Below are positions 52,977 through 61,705 of a stretch of DNA of 64,000 nt, piece after piece (positions within the stretch are counted from its first letter, which is position 1; each line of letters begins with the position of its first letter). The notes under the pieces were generated by a model, which worked only from the letters and a program-made list of their open reading frames with translations, ran no database searches and was not told the DNA's origin. The stretch comes from Oenococcus sicerae (GTDB lineage Bacteria > Bacillota > Bacilli > Lactobacillales > Lactobacillaceae), in NCBI RefSeq assembly GCF_004102045.2, contig NZ_CP029684.2, positions 992,001 to 1,056,000 of the forward strand. Direction: 5' to 3'. The position numbers and the translations under genes were made by a program.

Positions 52977-53366
52977 ACGCCACTAATGAGAATTGATGTA
53001 ATCAAAGGCCATGATGCAGGCTATTTAAAACAATTGTTGACAATCGCTTATGAGACCCAAGTGCAAACATTAAATACACCAATTAGTGATCGTTATCAGA
53101 TTTTAACTCAGCATGAGCCCTTTGAAATGCAGATTTTAGATACTGGACTAGGAATCAAGCGCAGTCGAAATATCGTTGTCTTTAATTTAACGACACGTCC
53201 CCGGTCAACGAAGGCTAAATTGGCTTTTTACAAGCAGCTCGCAGCAAGGCTAAATAAAGAATTAGGATTACGGAAAGAAGATATTATCTTTAGCCTCGTT
53301 CCTAATAATGATGACGATTGGAGCTTTGGCAATGGCGAAGCACAATTTTTAAATGGTGAGTTATAA
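52977..53366 (+). CDS. Tautomerase-family protein with ACG in place of the start codon
   Basis: 129 residues if begun at ACG 52977: (T/M)PLMRIDVIKGHDAGYLKQLL. Tautomerase_2/YrdN-like enzymes begin with Met-Pro, and Pro becomes the N-terminal catalytic base. Here the position of Met is ACG, with GAGGA eight bases upstream, an ideal distance. The next ATG (52986) is 17 bases from that site and would remove the catalytic proline. So the gene either starts with ACG or has been disabled by a T-to-C change. The rest of the protein is intact (FEMQILDTGLGIKRS, FYKQLAARLNKELGL). Confidence 0.75.
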   Translation, partial: TPLMRIDVIKGHDAGYLKQLLTIAYETQVQTLNTPISDRYQILTQHEPFEMQILDTGLGIKRSRNIVVFNLTTRPRSTKAKLAFYKQLAARLNKELGLRKEDIIFSLVPNNDDDWSFGNGEAQFLNGEL

Positions 53367-53422
53367 AATTTTCTCTTAGACACTTTCTTTTCAAGAGAAA
53401 TCAGCATAGATATGCTTCTGAA

Positions 53423-54010
53423 TCAATTATTTTGTGGTTTGGCCTGAAGTTTTAGTGCATCACGAAGGTTTGGCGCCTTTGAATCTTTTTCGGATATTTG
53501 TTCACGATTGTTTGGATCGATTTGAATCGGCCAGTCGATCTTCAATTCAGGATCCAATGGGCACAAGGCAGTTCCTGACATTTTCGAGGCCCACTCATTG
53601 TCAAAGAAGTATAAATACTCAGCGTCATCCTCAAGGGCTTGAAAACCATTACAAACTCCTTGGGGCACAAAAACTTGAATTCCTGGCGTGAGATGAACGG
53701 TTGCAACTACACCGATCGTGGGGCTGTCGGGTCTAGTATCCACGTAAACACCAAAGGCAGATCCGTGAGCAACGGTCACTAATTTCGACATGGTCTCGCC
53801 ATGGAGACCTCGTACCGCACCGCATTTAGTCCGCGTTAAATTTACTTGGCTCCATGCAGATATGCTGTTTGGCAGAGATACGGCATAATCGCTCTGGCGA
53901 TAAAGTTCTCGGACGGTTCCACGATCATCTGTGACCATTTTGACATTGATAACTTGTAAACCTTCGATTTTGGAATTTGAAACAGATAAAGGATCAATAT
54001 GCAGATTCAT
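53423..54010 (-). CDS. rfbC: dTDP-4-dehydrorhamnose 3,5-epimerase family protein
   Basis: 195-residue cupin-like epimerase of the RmlC family. Landmarks: GLQVINVKMVTDDRGTVREL, the active-site region AVRGLHGETMSKLVTVAHG with the catalytic His, FVPQGVCNGFQALEDDAEYLYF. It normally acts in dTDP-L-rhamnose synthesis, but no rmlA, rmlB or rmlD gene is in this window, so it may be an orphan or part of a dispersed pathway. The RGLH-GE variation (usual RGLHYQ) sets it slightly apart from classical RmlC. Confidence 0.83.
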   Translation of the reverse strand: MNLHIDPLSVSNSKIEGLQVINVKMVTDDRGTVRELYRQSDYAVSLPNSISAWSQVNLTRTKCGAVRGLHGETMSKLVTVAHGSAFGVYVDTRPDSPTIGVVATVHLTPGIQVFVPQGVCNGFQALEDDAEYLYFFDNEWASKMSGTALCPLDPELKIDWPIQIDPNNREQISEKDSKAPNLRDALKLQAKPQNN

Positions 54011-54125
54011 TTTTGGCTCTCGCTTTCCTTACTTTTTCTCAATTTTAGTACAAAAGTAGTCTTTCGGCTATTAGCGGGAAAACAGATGGAGACAACACCT
54101 GTTTTTTTATGATTCGATGGGAGTT

Positions 54126-54608
54126 CTAACTTTCTTTACTAAAAAATACCAAATCCATTCCTGGCTGAATGTTTTGATTTTTGTCTTCAATTATTTTATA
54201 TCCACATTTTAGATACAGATGAACGAGTTTATCCTCTTGTTTGATCGTATCAACATACCAAGTTTTTATATCAGGGAATAAGTTTTCTATAGCTGCTAAA
54301 GCATGTTGAGCGATTTTTTGCCCTTGAAAACTCGGCAAGACCAAAAGCGGAGAGATCTTAGCATTTGGCTGCTTGGGATCAAGCATGACTCGAATAAGAC
54401 CGACCCTGACTCGATCCTCAGTAATAAAGAAAAAGAAACTGCTGTTTTGGCGTATTTTTCTTTGGATGACTTCCGCTGGCTCTTTATAAGGGCTTGTTTT
54501 CTCATCGTGATAGCGATCATATAGTTTTTTAAAACTAATTCGATACATAGAAACAATTTGTTCAAGATCATTTTCTGAAGCTTTTTGAAAAGACAACTTT
54601 TGAGACAT
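54126..54608 (-). CDS. GNAT-family N-acetyltransferase
   Basis: 160-residue acetyltransferase. The acetyl-CoA loop is the region ISPLLVLPSFQGQKIAQHALAAIE (Q/R-x-x-G-x-A type: FQGQKIAQ), preceded by RVGLIRVML and followed by LYLKCGYKII. AGGAG precedes the ATG at 54608; the frame extends further without support. Acceptor substrate unknown; small-molecule or protein acetylation are both possible. Confidence 0.85.
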   Translation of the reverse strand: MSQKLSFQKASENDLEQIVSMYRISFKKLYDRYHDEKTSPYKEPAEVIQRKIRQNSSFFFFITEDRVRVGLIRVMLDPKQPNAKISPLLVLPSFQGQKIAQHALAAIENLFPDIKTWYVDTIKQEDKLVHLYLKCGYKIIEDKNQNIQPGMDLVFFSKES

Positions 54609-54714
54609 AGTTTTATACTCCTGAAATGCCAGTTTATTATTTTTTATTATGACACTGCAAATCAAGAGTAAAAACTATTATATGATGATAGTATTTTTGA
54701 AAGCGAGATAAGTT

Positions 54715-55472
54715 ATGAATCAGTTGCCAATTATGAATTATGATGCCTCACCCATTGCTGTTATCAATCCCTTCAGAAACGAGGGATATCATTTTCCTTC
54801 AAAGATGTTGTTAGCATTTGTAACGCCTGAGAAATTTTTAGCATTTAAAAGAGAACATAAGGCTAAAGATTTGGCGACCTTTAAAACGTTTTCCAACATT
54901 TTGACAGTTTGCGAAATTAAGGTTAATGGCGAAAATATAGGTCTATGTCCTGCGATCATTGGGCCCCGGCTTCTGCTCAGATTATTGATTTTTTGATTGC
55001 TTATGGGGCAACGCAAATCATTGCGATCGGTTCCTGTGGTGTTTTACAGGACGAAGCGGAAAACTCATTATTAGTCGTAACTGAAGCTTTGCGTGACGAG
55101 GGAACTTCTTATCATTATTTACCTGCAGCTCCTAGTATTTGTCTGGATAACGATGTGACTATCTCGATCCAATCAAGTCTGGCTGGCCTTGGATAACAAG
55201 CAAAACTGGTAAAGACTTGGACAACTGATGCTTTCTTCCGAGAAACTCCTGCTCTAATTAACCAATACAGCGATGACGGTTATGAGGTAGTTGAAATGGA
55301 GAGTGCGGCGCTGGCCTCTGTTGCTCATTTTCGCGGTGTTAAATTTGGTCAAATTTTGTTCACAGCTGATTCCCTAGCGAATCCAAAGAAATGGGACGCT
55401 CGAAATAGAGGGCGCGATGCTCATACGTGGGTGTTAGGATTGGGAATAAATTGTTTAGTTAACTTAGCCTAA
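54715..55472 (+). pseudogene. Nucleoside phosphorylase, inactivated by frameshift and stop
   Basis: Originally about 252 residues of the PNP/UDP family. Frame one (to 54996) ends where CPAIIG should continue as APASAQIIDFLIAYGATQII in the next frame: one G is missing in the run near 54961. The second part (SCGVLQDEAENSLLVVTEALRDEG) meets TAA at 55194-55196, then resumes in the same frame (AKLVKTWTTDAFFRETPALI, VVEMESAALASVAHFRG, FTADS) to 55472. Two independent lesions indicate a true pseudogene in purine salvage, next to guaC and xpt-pbuX. Confidence 0.9.
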
Positions 55473-55578
55473 ATGAATTTTCTCGATTTTCTTATTTATT
55501 CATAATAATGACCGAACACCATTTTAAGCTTGTAAACTGATTAAGCTGATATGTTAAGATTGGTTTCATTGTGAATAA

Positions 55579-55935
55579 ATGATAAACGTTTTAAAAAAAT
55601 GGATATCATTTTGCGATGACAAATTTTTTATACAAGAGAGGAATGAAAAAACTGATATGAGGATTTTCAAGATAATATGTATGTACACCGCCAGTATATT
55701 GGTCTTAGCAACAATCGTTTTGCCAAATCATCAGAACCTGATCACGCTTGTTTGGCGACAATTCAACAAGACGACGGTTATACCATCTTTTTGGTTGGCC
55801 TTGGCTGTTCTGGGATTGTTTGTTCTGGCAGAATATTTGAATAAAAAAGATGCACAGGATATCCATTTTAATCGGCTTAAAGTCACCATCCTATCCTTGA
55901 TAGTTGTTGTCTTCGTCAGCAGCATATGTTTCTGA
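55579..55935 (+). CDS. Predicted membrane protein
   Basis: 118 residues from ATG 55579, or 92 from ATG 55657, with three hydrophobic segments (IICMYTASILVLATIVL, FWLALAVLGLFVLAEYL, VTILSLIVVVFVSSICF). The shorter version begins MRIFKII and places the first membrane segment at the N-terminus, which looks more natural. GAGAGG lies upstream of the second ATG but at a long distance. Family unknown. Confidence 0.5.
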   Translation: MINVLKKWISFCDDKFFIQERNEKTDMRIFKIICMYTASILVLATIVLPNHQNLITLVWRQFNKTTVIPSFWLALAVLGLFVLAEYLNKKDAQDIHFNRLKVTILSLIVVVFVSSICF

Positions 55936-56065
55936 TTCATGGTTGGCAATTGATCAATTCTCGGTTGTGATCTAAAATGTTTGACATTCGTGAAAAAGAC
56001 CGATATCGTAGTTTCGTTGGTGAGAAAATTGCCATTGCTAAAGATTGAAAGAGGCATGTGATTTC

Positions 56066-57037
56066 ATGGAAGTATTTGATTATGAGAATATTCAGCTTAT
56101 TCCCAACAAATGTTTGATCAGCTCGCGTTCGGAAGCTGATACAAGCGTTGAGTTTGGCGGACACCATTTTAAATTACCCGTTGTACCAGCGAATATGGCG
56201 TCTGTGATCGACGACGATCTGGCAATTTGGCTGGCGAAAAACGGCTATTTTTACATCATGCACCGCTTTGAACCAGAAAAAAGAGTTCATTTTGTGACTG
56301 ATATGAAACAAAGGGGCTTGATCAGCTCGATCAGTGTCGGCGTTAAAAATGAAGAATACCGACTGATCGACGAATTGACTACTGCTGGTCTGGCGCCGGA
56401 CTATATCACGATTGATATCGCTCATGGATATGCTAATACTGTGATCGATATGATCCACTATATTAAACAGCATTTGCCAAACACCTTTGTCATTGCTGGC
56501 AATGTTGCGACACCTGAAGCTGTTCGTGAATTGGAGGATGCTGGCGCTGATGCTACTAAGGTCGGCATTGGTCCTGGCAGAGCCTGCATTACAAAATTAA
56601 AAACAGGTTTTGGCACAGCTGGTTGGCAGTTAGCAGCAGTACGCTTGTGTGCTAAAGCGGCACGTAAACCGATTATTGCAGATGGCGGCATTCGTCATAA
56701 TGGCGACATTGCTAAATCTGTTCGTTTCGGCGCCCGCATGGTGATGATCGGTTCGCTTTTTGCTGGGCATAAACAGTCCCCCGGTGACGATCTTGTGATC
56801 GATCATCGTCGTTATAAGCAGTATTATGGGTCGGCTTCGGCCAAACAAAAAGGTATTTACCAAAATGTCGAGGGGAAGGATCTTTTGGTTCCTTACCGAG
56901 GCGACATTGCAAATACCTTAAATGAAATGGCTCAGGATCTCCAGTCCGCTATTTCTTATGCTGGCGGTGATAATCTGCAGGCTCTGAAAACTGTTAATTA
57001 TGTGATTGTACAAAACACGATCATGAATGGCGATTGA
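56066..57037 (+). CDS. guaC: GMP reductase
   Basis: 323-residue enzyme converting GMP to IMP and ammonia with NADPH, balancing adenine and guanine pools. The active-site loop is [13 protein letters not shown] (catalytic Cys), with [14 protein letters not shown] and [21 protein letters not shown] (in parts: [13 protein letters not shown]) of the IMPDH/GMPR barrel; no CBS domains are present. ATG at 56066 is chosen with GAGG upstream; TTG at 56045 is an in-frame alternative. Convergent with pbuX, sharing its terminator. Confidence 0.95.
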   Translation: MEVFDYENIQLIPNKCLISSRSEADTSVEFGGHHFKLPVVPANMASVIDDDLAIWLAKNGYFYIMHRFEPEKRVHFVTDMKQRGLISSISVGVKNEEYRLIDELTTAGLAPDYITIDIAHGYANTVIDMIHYIKQHLPNTFVIAGNVATPEAVRELEDAGADATKVGIGPGRACITKLKTGFGTAGWQLAAVRLCAKAARKPIIADGGIRHNGDIAKSVRFGARMVMIGSLFAGHKQSPGDDLVIDHRRYKQYYGSASAKQKGIYQNVEGKDLLVPYRGDIANTLNEMAQDLQSAISYAGGDNLQALKTVNYVIVQNTIMNGD

Positions 57038-57060
57038 TAACGATAAATAAATTTAATTTT

Positions 57061-57093
57061 TCCTACTGTTTAACACTTTCAGTAGGATTTTTT
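57061..57093. terminator. Terminator of guaC, overlapping the 3' end of pbuX
   Basis: TCCTACTG / CAGTAGGA perfect stem plus T6 on the plus strand. The stem lies over the last codons of pbuX (57063 onward), so guaC transcription ends inside the opposing gene. Confidence 0.85.
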
Positions 57094-58400
57094 ATTTCAG
57101 CGGTTGTTTTATCCGGCTGGATAATCAGATTTAACAGCACGGCACATAAACTGGCGACAACAACACCATTGCTGAAGATCAATCTAACTGTTTCTGGCAG
57201 ACTTTGGAAAATATTTGGTTCAACACTGACACCTAAACCGGAGCCGACTGAGATCGCAGCAACAAGAATATTTTTGTTGTTTGAAAAATCGACCTTTTCC
57301 AGCATACGAATTCCTTGAATCGCGATCATGCCAAACATAATGACTGTCGCACCGCCAATTACTGGAGAGGGGATAATCGTAGCCAAGGCGCCGATTTTAG
57401 GCAGTAAACCGAGCAGCATCAAGAAACCGGCTGCATAATAAATCGGTTGGCGGCTTCTGACACCGGATAGCTGGACCAGACTGACGTTTTGTGAAAAAGT
57501 TGTGTATGGAAAGGTGTTGAAAATACCACCCAATATGCCAGCCAAAGCTTCAGCACGGTAGCCTCTTTTCAGGTCCTTTTCACCGATCGGTTTTTTGGTA
57601 ATATCGCCAAGGGCAAAAAAAACACCTGTTGATTCAACTAAAGAAACTAACGAAATGGCGATCATTGTCAAAATGGAAGAGACTTCAAAATGCGGTGTAC
57701 CGAAGTAAAACGGCTGAGGGAAGTGAAACCAGCTTGCATCAACAACTGCTTGGAAGGAAACCATCCCCGTTAATGCAGCCAAAATCGTTCCCAGCAGAAG
57801 GCCGATCAAAACGGCGATCCGGCTAATGAAACCGTGACCATAAACACTGCAGACCAACACAACTAAAATCGTGAATAAGCCAACGATCAGATTATTGCTA
57901 GAACCGAAAGATTTAGCTGCAGCACTGCCACCGCCAAGATTCACGAATCCGATCGGAATCAACGTCAAACCGATGACTGTAATAACGGTTCCAGTTACTA
58001 GGGGCGGAAAAAGTTTGCGAATTTTAGCAAAAACACCGGCGATCAAAAAGACAAAAATAGATGAAGCAATGATCGCCCCATACATGCTGCCGATGGAAAA
58101 ATTTTGACCAATCATTTCCAGCGGTGCAACAGCTTGGATGGCACAGCCTAAGACGACGGGCAATCCAATGCCAAAGACGCGATTAGTGAATAACTGTAGA
58201 AAAGTAGCCAATCCGCACATAAAGATATCCATTGAAATGAGATAGGTCATCTGAGCAGCATTAAATTTCAGCGCGCCGCCGATTAACAGCGGGACGAGAA
58301 CGGCTCCAGAATACATGGCTAGCAAATGCTGAATACCTAAAAGTGCCGAACGATAATTATGAGCGAGTTGATTTTGACCTGACTGGTGATCAATTGGCAT
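57063..58400 (-). CDS. pbuX: Xanthine permease (nucleobase:cation symporter-2)
   Basis: 445-residue NCS2/NAT-family purine permease with about 14 segments. Signature: GVRSRQPIYYAAGFLMLLGLLPKIGAL (quoted in part: SRQPIYYAAGFLMLL), preceded by FPYTTFSQNVSLVQLSG, the conserved QNVGxxxLTG-like motif. It overlaps xpt by 11 bases, the standard xpt-pbuX pair. It imports xanthine with protons. Regulated with xpt by the upstream purine riboswitch. Confidence 0.94.
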   Translation of the reverse strand: MPIDHQSGQNQLAHNYRSALLGIQHLLAMYSGAVLVPLLIGGALKFNAAQMTYLISMDIFMCGLATFLQLFTNRVFGIGLPVVLGCAIQAVAPLEMIGQNFSIGSMYGAIIASSIFVFLIAGVFAKIRKLFPPLVTGTVITVIGLTLIPIGFVNLGGGSAAAKSFGSSNNLIVGLFTILVVLVCSVYGHGFISRIAVLIGLLLGTILAALTGMVSFQAVVDASWFHFPQPFYFGTPHFEVSSILTMIAISLVSLVESTGVFFALGDITKKPIGEKDLKRGYRAEALAGILGGIFNTFPYTTFSQNVSLVQLSGVRSRQPIYYAAGFLMLLGLLPKIGALATIIPSPVIGGATVIMFGMIAIQGIRMLEKVDFSNNKNILVAAISVGSGLGVSVEPNIFQSLPETVRLIFSNGVVVASLCAVLLNLIIQPDKTTAEIKNPTESVKQ

Positions 58401-58986
58401 GGGACGCTACTTCCTTTTTGCAAAAAATGACTTGACCATTCTCGAAACGATCAATACTTGCTAGCGATATAAGCGGCAGCTTTTTGGACAAAATCAAGTT
58501 ATGACCGGCTTGAAAACGTTTTTCAATCACAATACCGACACCAACTGCAACAGCACCTGCTTGGCTGATAATATCCAGCAAGCCTTGAACTGCCTGGCCA
58601 TTGGCTAGAAAGTCATCAATAATCAAAACACGATCTTTAGGGCCGATAAACTTTTTTGAGATGGCAATCTGATTTTCTGTCTGTTTTGTATAGGAATAAA
58701 CGCTGGCGGAGAAGAAATTTCCGCTGAGAGTACGGCTTTCATGCTTGCGGGCAAAGATCATTGGTACTTGCAACTGCAGACTAGTCATTAAGGCTGGTGC
58801 GATTCCCGAAGATTCAATTGTGAGTACCTTACTGATGCTGTTTGGCTTAAATTTCTCGGCAAAAACTTTTCCGATCTGCAACATTAAAAAAGGATCGATT
58901 TGATGGTTCAAAAAACTATCGACCTTTAAAATATCTGATCCGAGTACGATGCCCTCAGACTTAATTTTCTCTTCTAAAATTTTGAT
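58390..58986 (-). CDS. xpt: Xanthine phosphoribosyltransferase, apparent AUC start codon
   Basis: 198 residues converting xanthine and PRPP to XMP. PRPP loop VLIIDDFLANGQA and the opening SEGIVLGSDILKVDSFLNHQ are diagnostic. AGGAG at 58994-58998 sits seven bases before ATC (58986). Aligning with the Bacillus Xpt N-terminus (MEALKRKIEEEGVVL), ATC falls exactly where Met is. No ATG, GTG or TTG lies near the ribosome site; upstream in-frame TTG 59052 and GTG 59037 are in riboswitch/terminator RNA and lack ribosome sites. ATT at 58989 is the next alternative. Confidence 0.88.
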   Translation of the reverse strand: MKILEEKIKSEGIVLGSDILKVDSFLNHQIDPFLMLQIGKVFAEKFKPNSISKVLTIESSGIAPALMTSLQLQVPMIFARKHESRTLSGNFFSASVYSYTKQTENQIAISKKFIGPKDRVLIIDDFLANGQAVQGLLDIISQAGAVAVGVGIVIEKRFQAGHNLILSKKLPLISLASIDRFENGQVIFCKKEVASHAN

Positions 58987-59062
58987 AATTGATCTCCTAT
59001 CTAATTTAAATAGAAGAAAAAGCTTCCCAGAGGTCACGGAAAAACGGGACAAGTACTTAATT

Positions 59063-59127
59063 GCTTATAGTTCTGAGTTTGCGGCTCCAGGTAGAAACGG
59101 TCATCCTTATTATGACCATATATAAGC
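59063..59127 (-). promoter_or_regulatory. Purine riboswitch, guanine/xanthine type
   Basis: P1 is perfect: GCTTATA with TATAAGC. P2 is GGTCAT/ATGACC, J2/3 GTTTCTACC, P3 region TGGAGCCGCAAACTCAG, and J3/1 AACTAT. The specificity nucleotide in J3/1 is C, as in guanine-binding aptamers. It controls xpt-pbuX on the minus strand. The expression platform (about 59062-59010, ending in a T-rich tract) probably forms a terminator, but I could not resolve its arms cleanly. Confidence 0.92.
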
Positions 59128-59276
59128 TTTTTCAACATTCTGAATTTGTTATTTGTATCCTATCACAGGGGAAAAGCCCGTGCAAGAAAAATGGCTATGT
59201 ATTTCTAAAAACTTGATTTTTGTCAATTTTTGGATCAGCGAAAACAGAAAAAACGACACAACTCGTTAAGATTACG

Positions 59277-59483
59277 ATGGATTCTAATACTCATAATCCG
59301 GCAAGTGATCAGGCGGCGACAGATTACGAAGATATTATTTTGGGCAATGCCATTCTCACCAATGCTGAATATTTAAAACGGAATAAAATTGTGTCAATTG
59401 ATGGACAACGCACTAGTTTGCCGAATTATTTTGTTTCTGATCAGGCTGATCAAGTGATTGATGTCAACGAATTCAGAGTCTGA
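59277..59483 (+). CDS. Hypothetical small acidic protein
   Basis: 68 residues from ATG 59277 (MDSNTHNPASDQAATDYEDI), soluble and acidic, with no motif I recognise. A longer frame from 59220 exists but reaches into the riboswitch promoter area. A strong terminator follows, which supports a genuine transcript. The ribosome site is weak (TAAGAT). Confidence 0.5.
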   Translation: MDSNTHNPASDQAATDYEDIILGNAILTNAEYLKRNKIVSIDGQRTSLPNYFVSDQADQVIDVNEFRV

Positions 59484-59492
59484 TAAGTTTAA

Positions 59493-59526
59493 AAAATCCC
59501 AACAGAGCCGATTCTGTTGGGATTTT
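59493..59526. terminator. Terminator between convergent genes
   Basis: AAAATCCCAACAGA / TCTGTTGGGATTTT perfect stem with A and T tracts on either side. Confidence 0.9.
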
Positions 59527-59541
59527 CTTCATAGGATTATT

Positions 59542-60195
59542 TTAAGCATTCGCAGCTGTGAAACGTTTTTGGTGATATTTAGGGTTTAAAATTTCATTAA
59601 CAACTACCGCTGCCATGGTACCAGCTGTCGTTTCTGACTGGCCATTTTCATTGAATAATAAGTGGTCTTCCCCAAAAAGTATCTTAGTCGCACGAGGACC
59701 CGGGACAAAAGAAAGTGCTGGTGAAACGCCGAACCAATCGACATTATCAACTTGTTTCAGGAAATTTAATTCCTTCAATTGATTTTGCGGAACTGCACGC
59801 CAAGCCTGCGAAGTTGGATCGGCTTCGATGTCTCGAACCGCTAGATGATCGTCTTGACCGGTTAAAAGACTACCGGCACCTAATATAAAGGCTATCCTCA
59901 CTGATTTATTATTTCTGAATAAGGCAATTAGTTTGCTGGCTAGATCAACTTGCAGATAAGCTTCTACTGGTTTTGCCGCAAAAGCATCAATGATGACATC
60001 AGCATTTTCAAAATCACCTAGCTCAAGTAAAAAGGCATCCTTAGCTAAAATTTTAATGCTTGTGTTATTTTGTTTAAGCGCCTGTAATTTGTCAACAGAT
60101 CGGCCATTAGCTAAAACCTCAATGCCTTGAGAGGCAGCTTCTTTTACGATGGCACTACCGGCCATTCCAGTTGCACCAATAACGAATATTTTCAA
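59542..60195 (-). CDS. NAD(P)-binding Rossmann protein (NmrA/YwnB-like)
   Basis: 217 residues. MKIFVIGATGMAGSAIVKEA contains the GATGMAGS dinucleotide loop of atypical short-chain dehydrogenases (SDR a5/NmrA, YwnB). LGAGSLL and WFGVSPALSFVPGPR occur later. The TTG at 60195 is preferred: AGGAGG lies eight bases upstream, while the other TTG at 60201 is too close. An inverted repeat upstream (60211-60231) is a candidate operator. Role may be redox sensing or reduction; substrate unknown. Confidence 0.85.
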   Translation of the reverse strand: MKIFVIGATGMAGSAIVKEAASQGIEVLANGRSVDKLQALKQNNTSIKILAKDAFLLELGDFENADVIIDAFAAKPVEAYLQVDLASKLIALFRNNKSVRIAFILGAGSLLTGQDDHLAVRDIEADPTSQAWRAVPQNQLKELNFLKQVDNVDWFGVSPALSFVPGPRATKILFGEDHLLFNENGQSETTAGTMAAVVVNEILNPKYHQKRFTAANA

Positions 60196-60500
60196 AATCA
60201 AAACCTCCTTTTACTAATTTTTAGTTAGTAAATTAAAGTTAGCATATTAGATCATTTTTGAAAATATTTGCGACTCAGAGATAAATCGAGTACTTTTTTT
60301 GCAATATTGGTTATCTTCAACCTATCTGTATCATCGAGAATTTCCAATTTTTTGTTCCTTCTCTGGTCGGAACATATCCAGTTAACCTCCTTTAAGTATA
60401 TGACAGTGAATAGCAAACAAATGGTGCTTGTTATTTGTTAAATATTCCATTATACTTACTATTTGTAAGCTTATATCACATATTGAAAGGAAGATTCATC
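60196..60500. other. Divergent intergenic region
   Basis: 305 bases with no gene. It holds the TTACTAA-N7-TTAGTAA operator candidate at the left end, AT-rich promoter-like sequence for both flanking genes, and the AAGGAAGA ribosome site of the flavin reductase at the right end. Confidence 0.5.
60211..60231. promoter_or_regulatory. Operator-like inverted repeat
   Basis: TTACTAA (60211-60217) / TTAGTAA (60225-60231), perfect 7 bp with a 7-base spacer, just upstream of the NmrA-like gene's ribosome site. Typical of MarR/HxlR/TetR targets; the regulator is not encoded next to it. Confidence 0.6.
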
Positions 60501-61046
60501 ATGGTTAAATATGGTGTTATTATTGGTTCTCTTCGGAAGAATTCATACTCAAAAGGGATCGCTGAAGCGATAGTGGCTGGACTGCCAAAAGGATCAGAGA
60601 CAAGTTATCTGAATATTGCAGATCTGCCATTATATAACCAGGATTTTGATGCCGATTCGCCCAAATCCTACGTTGATTTCCGTCAGCAGGTAGCTGATCA
60701 AGATGCTTTTATTTTTGTCACTCCTGAGTACAATCGCAGTATCCCTGCGGCCTTGAAAAATGCTTTAGACGTTGCTTCGCGACCTTGGGGACAAAGTGTA
60801 TGGGCTGGTAAACCAGCTTTGGTCGCTTCACAATCTATTTCTGGTATTTCGGCCGTTTTGGCGAATCATGTGCTTCGGCAATCGCTTGTTTTCTTGGATA
60901 TGCCCACTATGGCTCAGCCGGAATTATATATTGGTCATAGCGATCAATTATCAGATGAAACAGGACGTGTTACGAATAAGGGCACGCAAACTTTCTTAGC
61001 TGATGCGGCCAAGAAATTCGATGAATTTGCTAAAAAAAATATCTGA
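60501..61046 (+). CDS. NADPH-dependent FMN reductase family protein
   Basis: 181-residue flavoprotein. FMN motif GSLRKNSYSKGIAEAI near the N-terminus and the conserved TPEYNRSIPAALKNALDVASRPWG (quoted in part: TPEYNRSIPAALKNALD). Reduces FMN, quinones or azo-type compounds with NADPH. ATG 60501 has AAGGAAGA upstream; the extra 22 upstream codons are not conserved. Followed by a pyridoxamine-oxidase-fold gene, both probably redox stress related. Confidence 0.9.
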   Translation: MVKYGVIIGSLRKNSYSKGIAEAIVAGLPKGSETSYLNIADLPLYNQDFDADSPKSYVDFRQQVADQDAFIFVTPEYNRSIPAALKNALDVASRPWGQSVWAGKPALVASQSISGISAVLANHVLRQSLVFLDMPTMAQPELYIGHSDQLSDETGRVTNKGTQTFLADAAKKFDEFAKKNI

Positions 61047-61146
61047 TACTATCGTGTAGATAAATCGTTAAAATATTCAGTGAGCACTTGCATGCAAGAA
61101 ATTGTCAAATGATGTTTACTTCGTTAGAGAATAGGAGATTTTGAGA

Positions 61147-61545
61147 ATGGTCAAATTAACTGAAGAGATGAAAAAAATGCTGGCTAGTCAGTTACCCTTT
61201 TTAGCCACTGCTGACAAACATGGCAATCCGCAAGTCGGTCCGAAAGGTTCCTTACATGTTTTAGACGATGATCATTTGATTTATTTTGAACATACTTTTA
61301 GACAAGCCTATGAAAATCTTGCCGAGAATGGGCGTGCTGCGGTTGCGGTTGCGGATCGTCCGGCACAAAAAGGTTTTCGATTCGAAGGTCTGGCACATAT
61401 TCACGACAGCGATGATTACGCGACAAAAATTTTAGGCCAGACGAAGATTTTTGAGCGTTTTCCTCGTGCTGCAGTTGTGGTAATCGACATTAAGCATATT
61501 TACAAGTTGGATAATAATTTAGAAGCGGGCACGCTGCTGCAGTGA
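61147..61545 (+). CDS. Pyridoxamine 5'-phosphate oxidase-fold flavoprotein
   Basis: 132 residues of the split-barrel FMN-binding family. LPFLATADKHGNPQVGPKGSL is the typical first strand pair; DHLIYFEHTFRQAYENLAENGRAAVAV follows (quoted in part: AYENLAENGRAAVAV). AGGAG is nine bases upstream of ATG 61147; TTG 61141 is too close. Probably binds FMN or F420-like cofactors; real PNP oxidase activity is unlikely in such short members. Ends in a terminator. Confidence 0.85.
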   Translation: MVKLTEEMKKMLASQLPFLATADKHGNPQVGPKGSLHVLDDDHLIYFEHTFRQAYENLAENGRAAVAVADRPAQKGFRFEGLAHIHDSDDYATKILGQTKIFERFPRAAVVVIDIKHIYKLDNNLEAGTLLQ

Positions 61546-61581
61546 TTTTTTGTTGGGAAAATCCGATCATATTAAAGAATT

Positions 61582-61603
61582 GAGCCTCAAAAGCTCTTTT
61601 TTT
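61582..61603 (+). terminator. Terminator after the split-barrel flavoprotein gene
   Basis: GAGC-CTCAAAA-GCTC followed by T7; short stem, good T-run. Confidence 0.65.
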
Positions 61604-61705
61604 ATTCGATTTTTTTTGAAACCGTTAAATCATTGTTAAAGTGATTATGTAGTTATTTTTGCTGCCAAGATCATCGCCATTGACGCAATTATTGAAGGAG
61701 AAATA

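Noticed and set aside
48732-53420. Intact prophage or integrase behind tRNA-Ser
   Set aside because: No recombinase, capsid or lysis genes are present; only small regulators, TA genes and transposase debris, so it is at most an island remnant.
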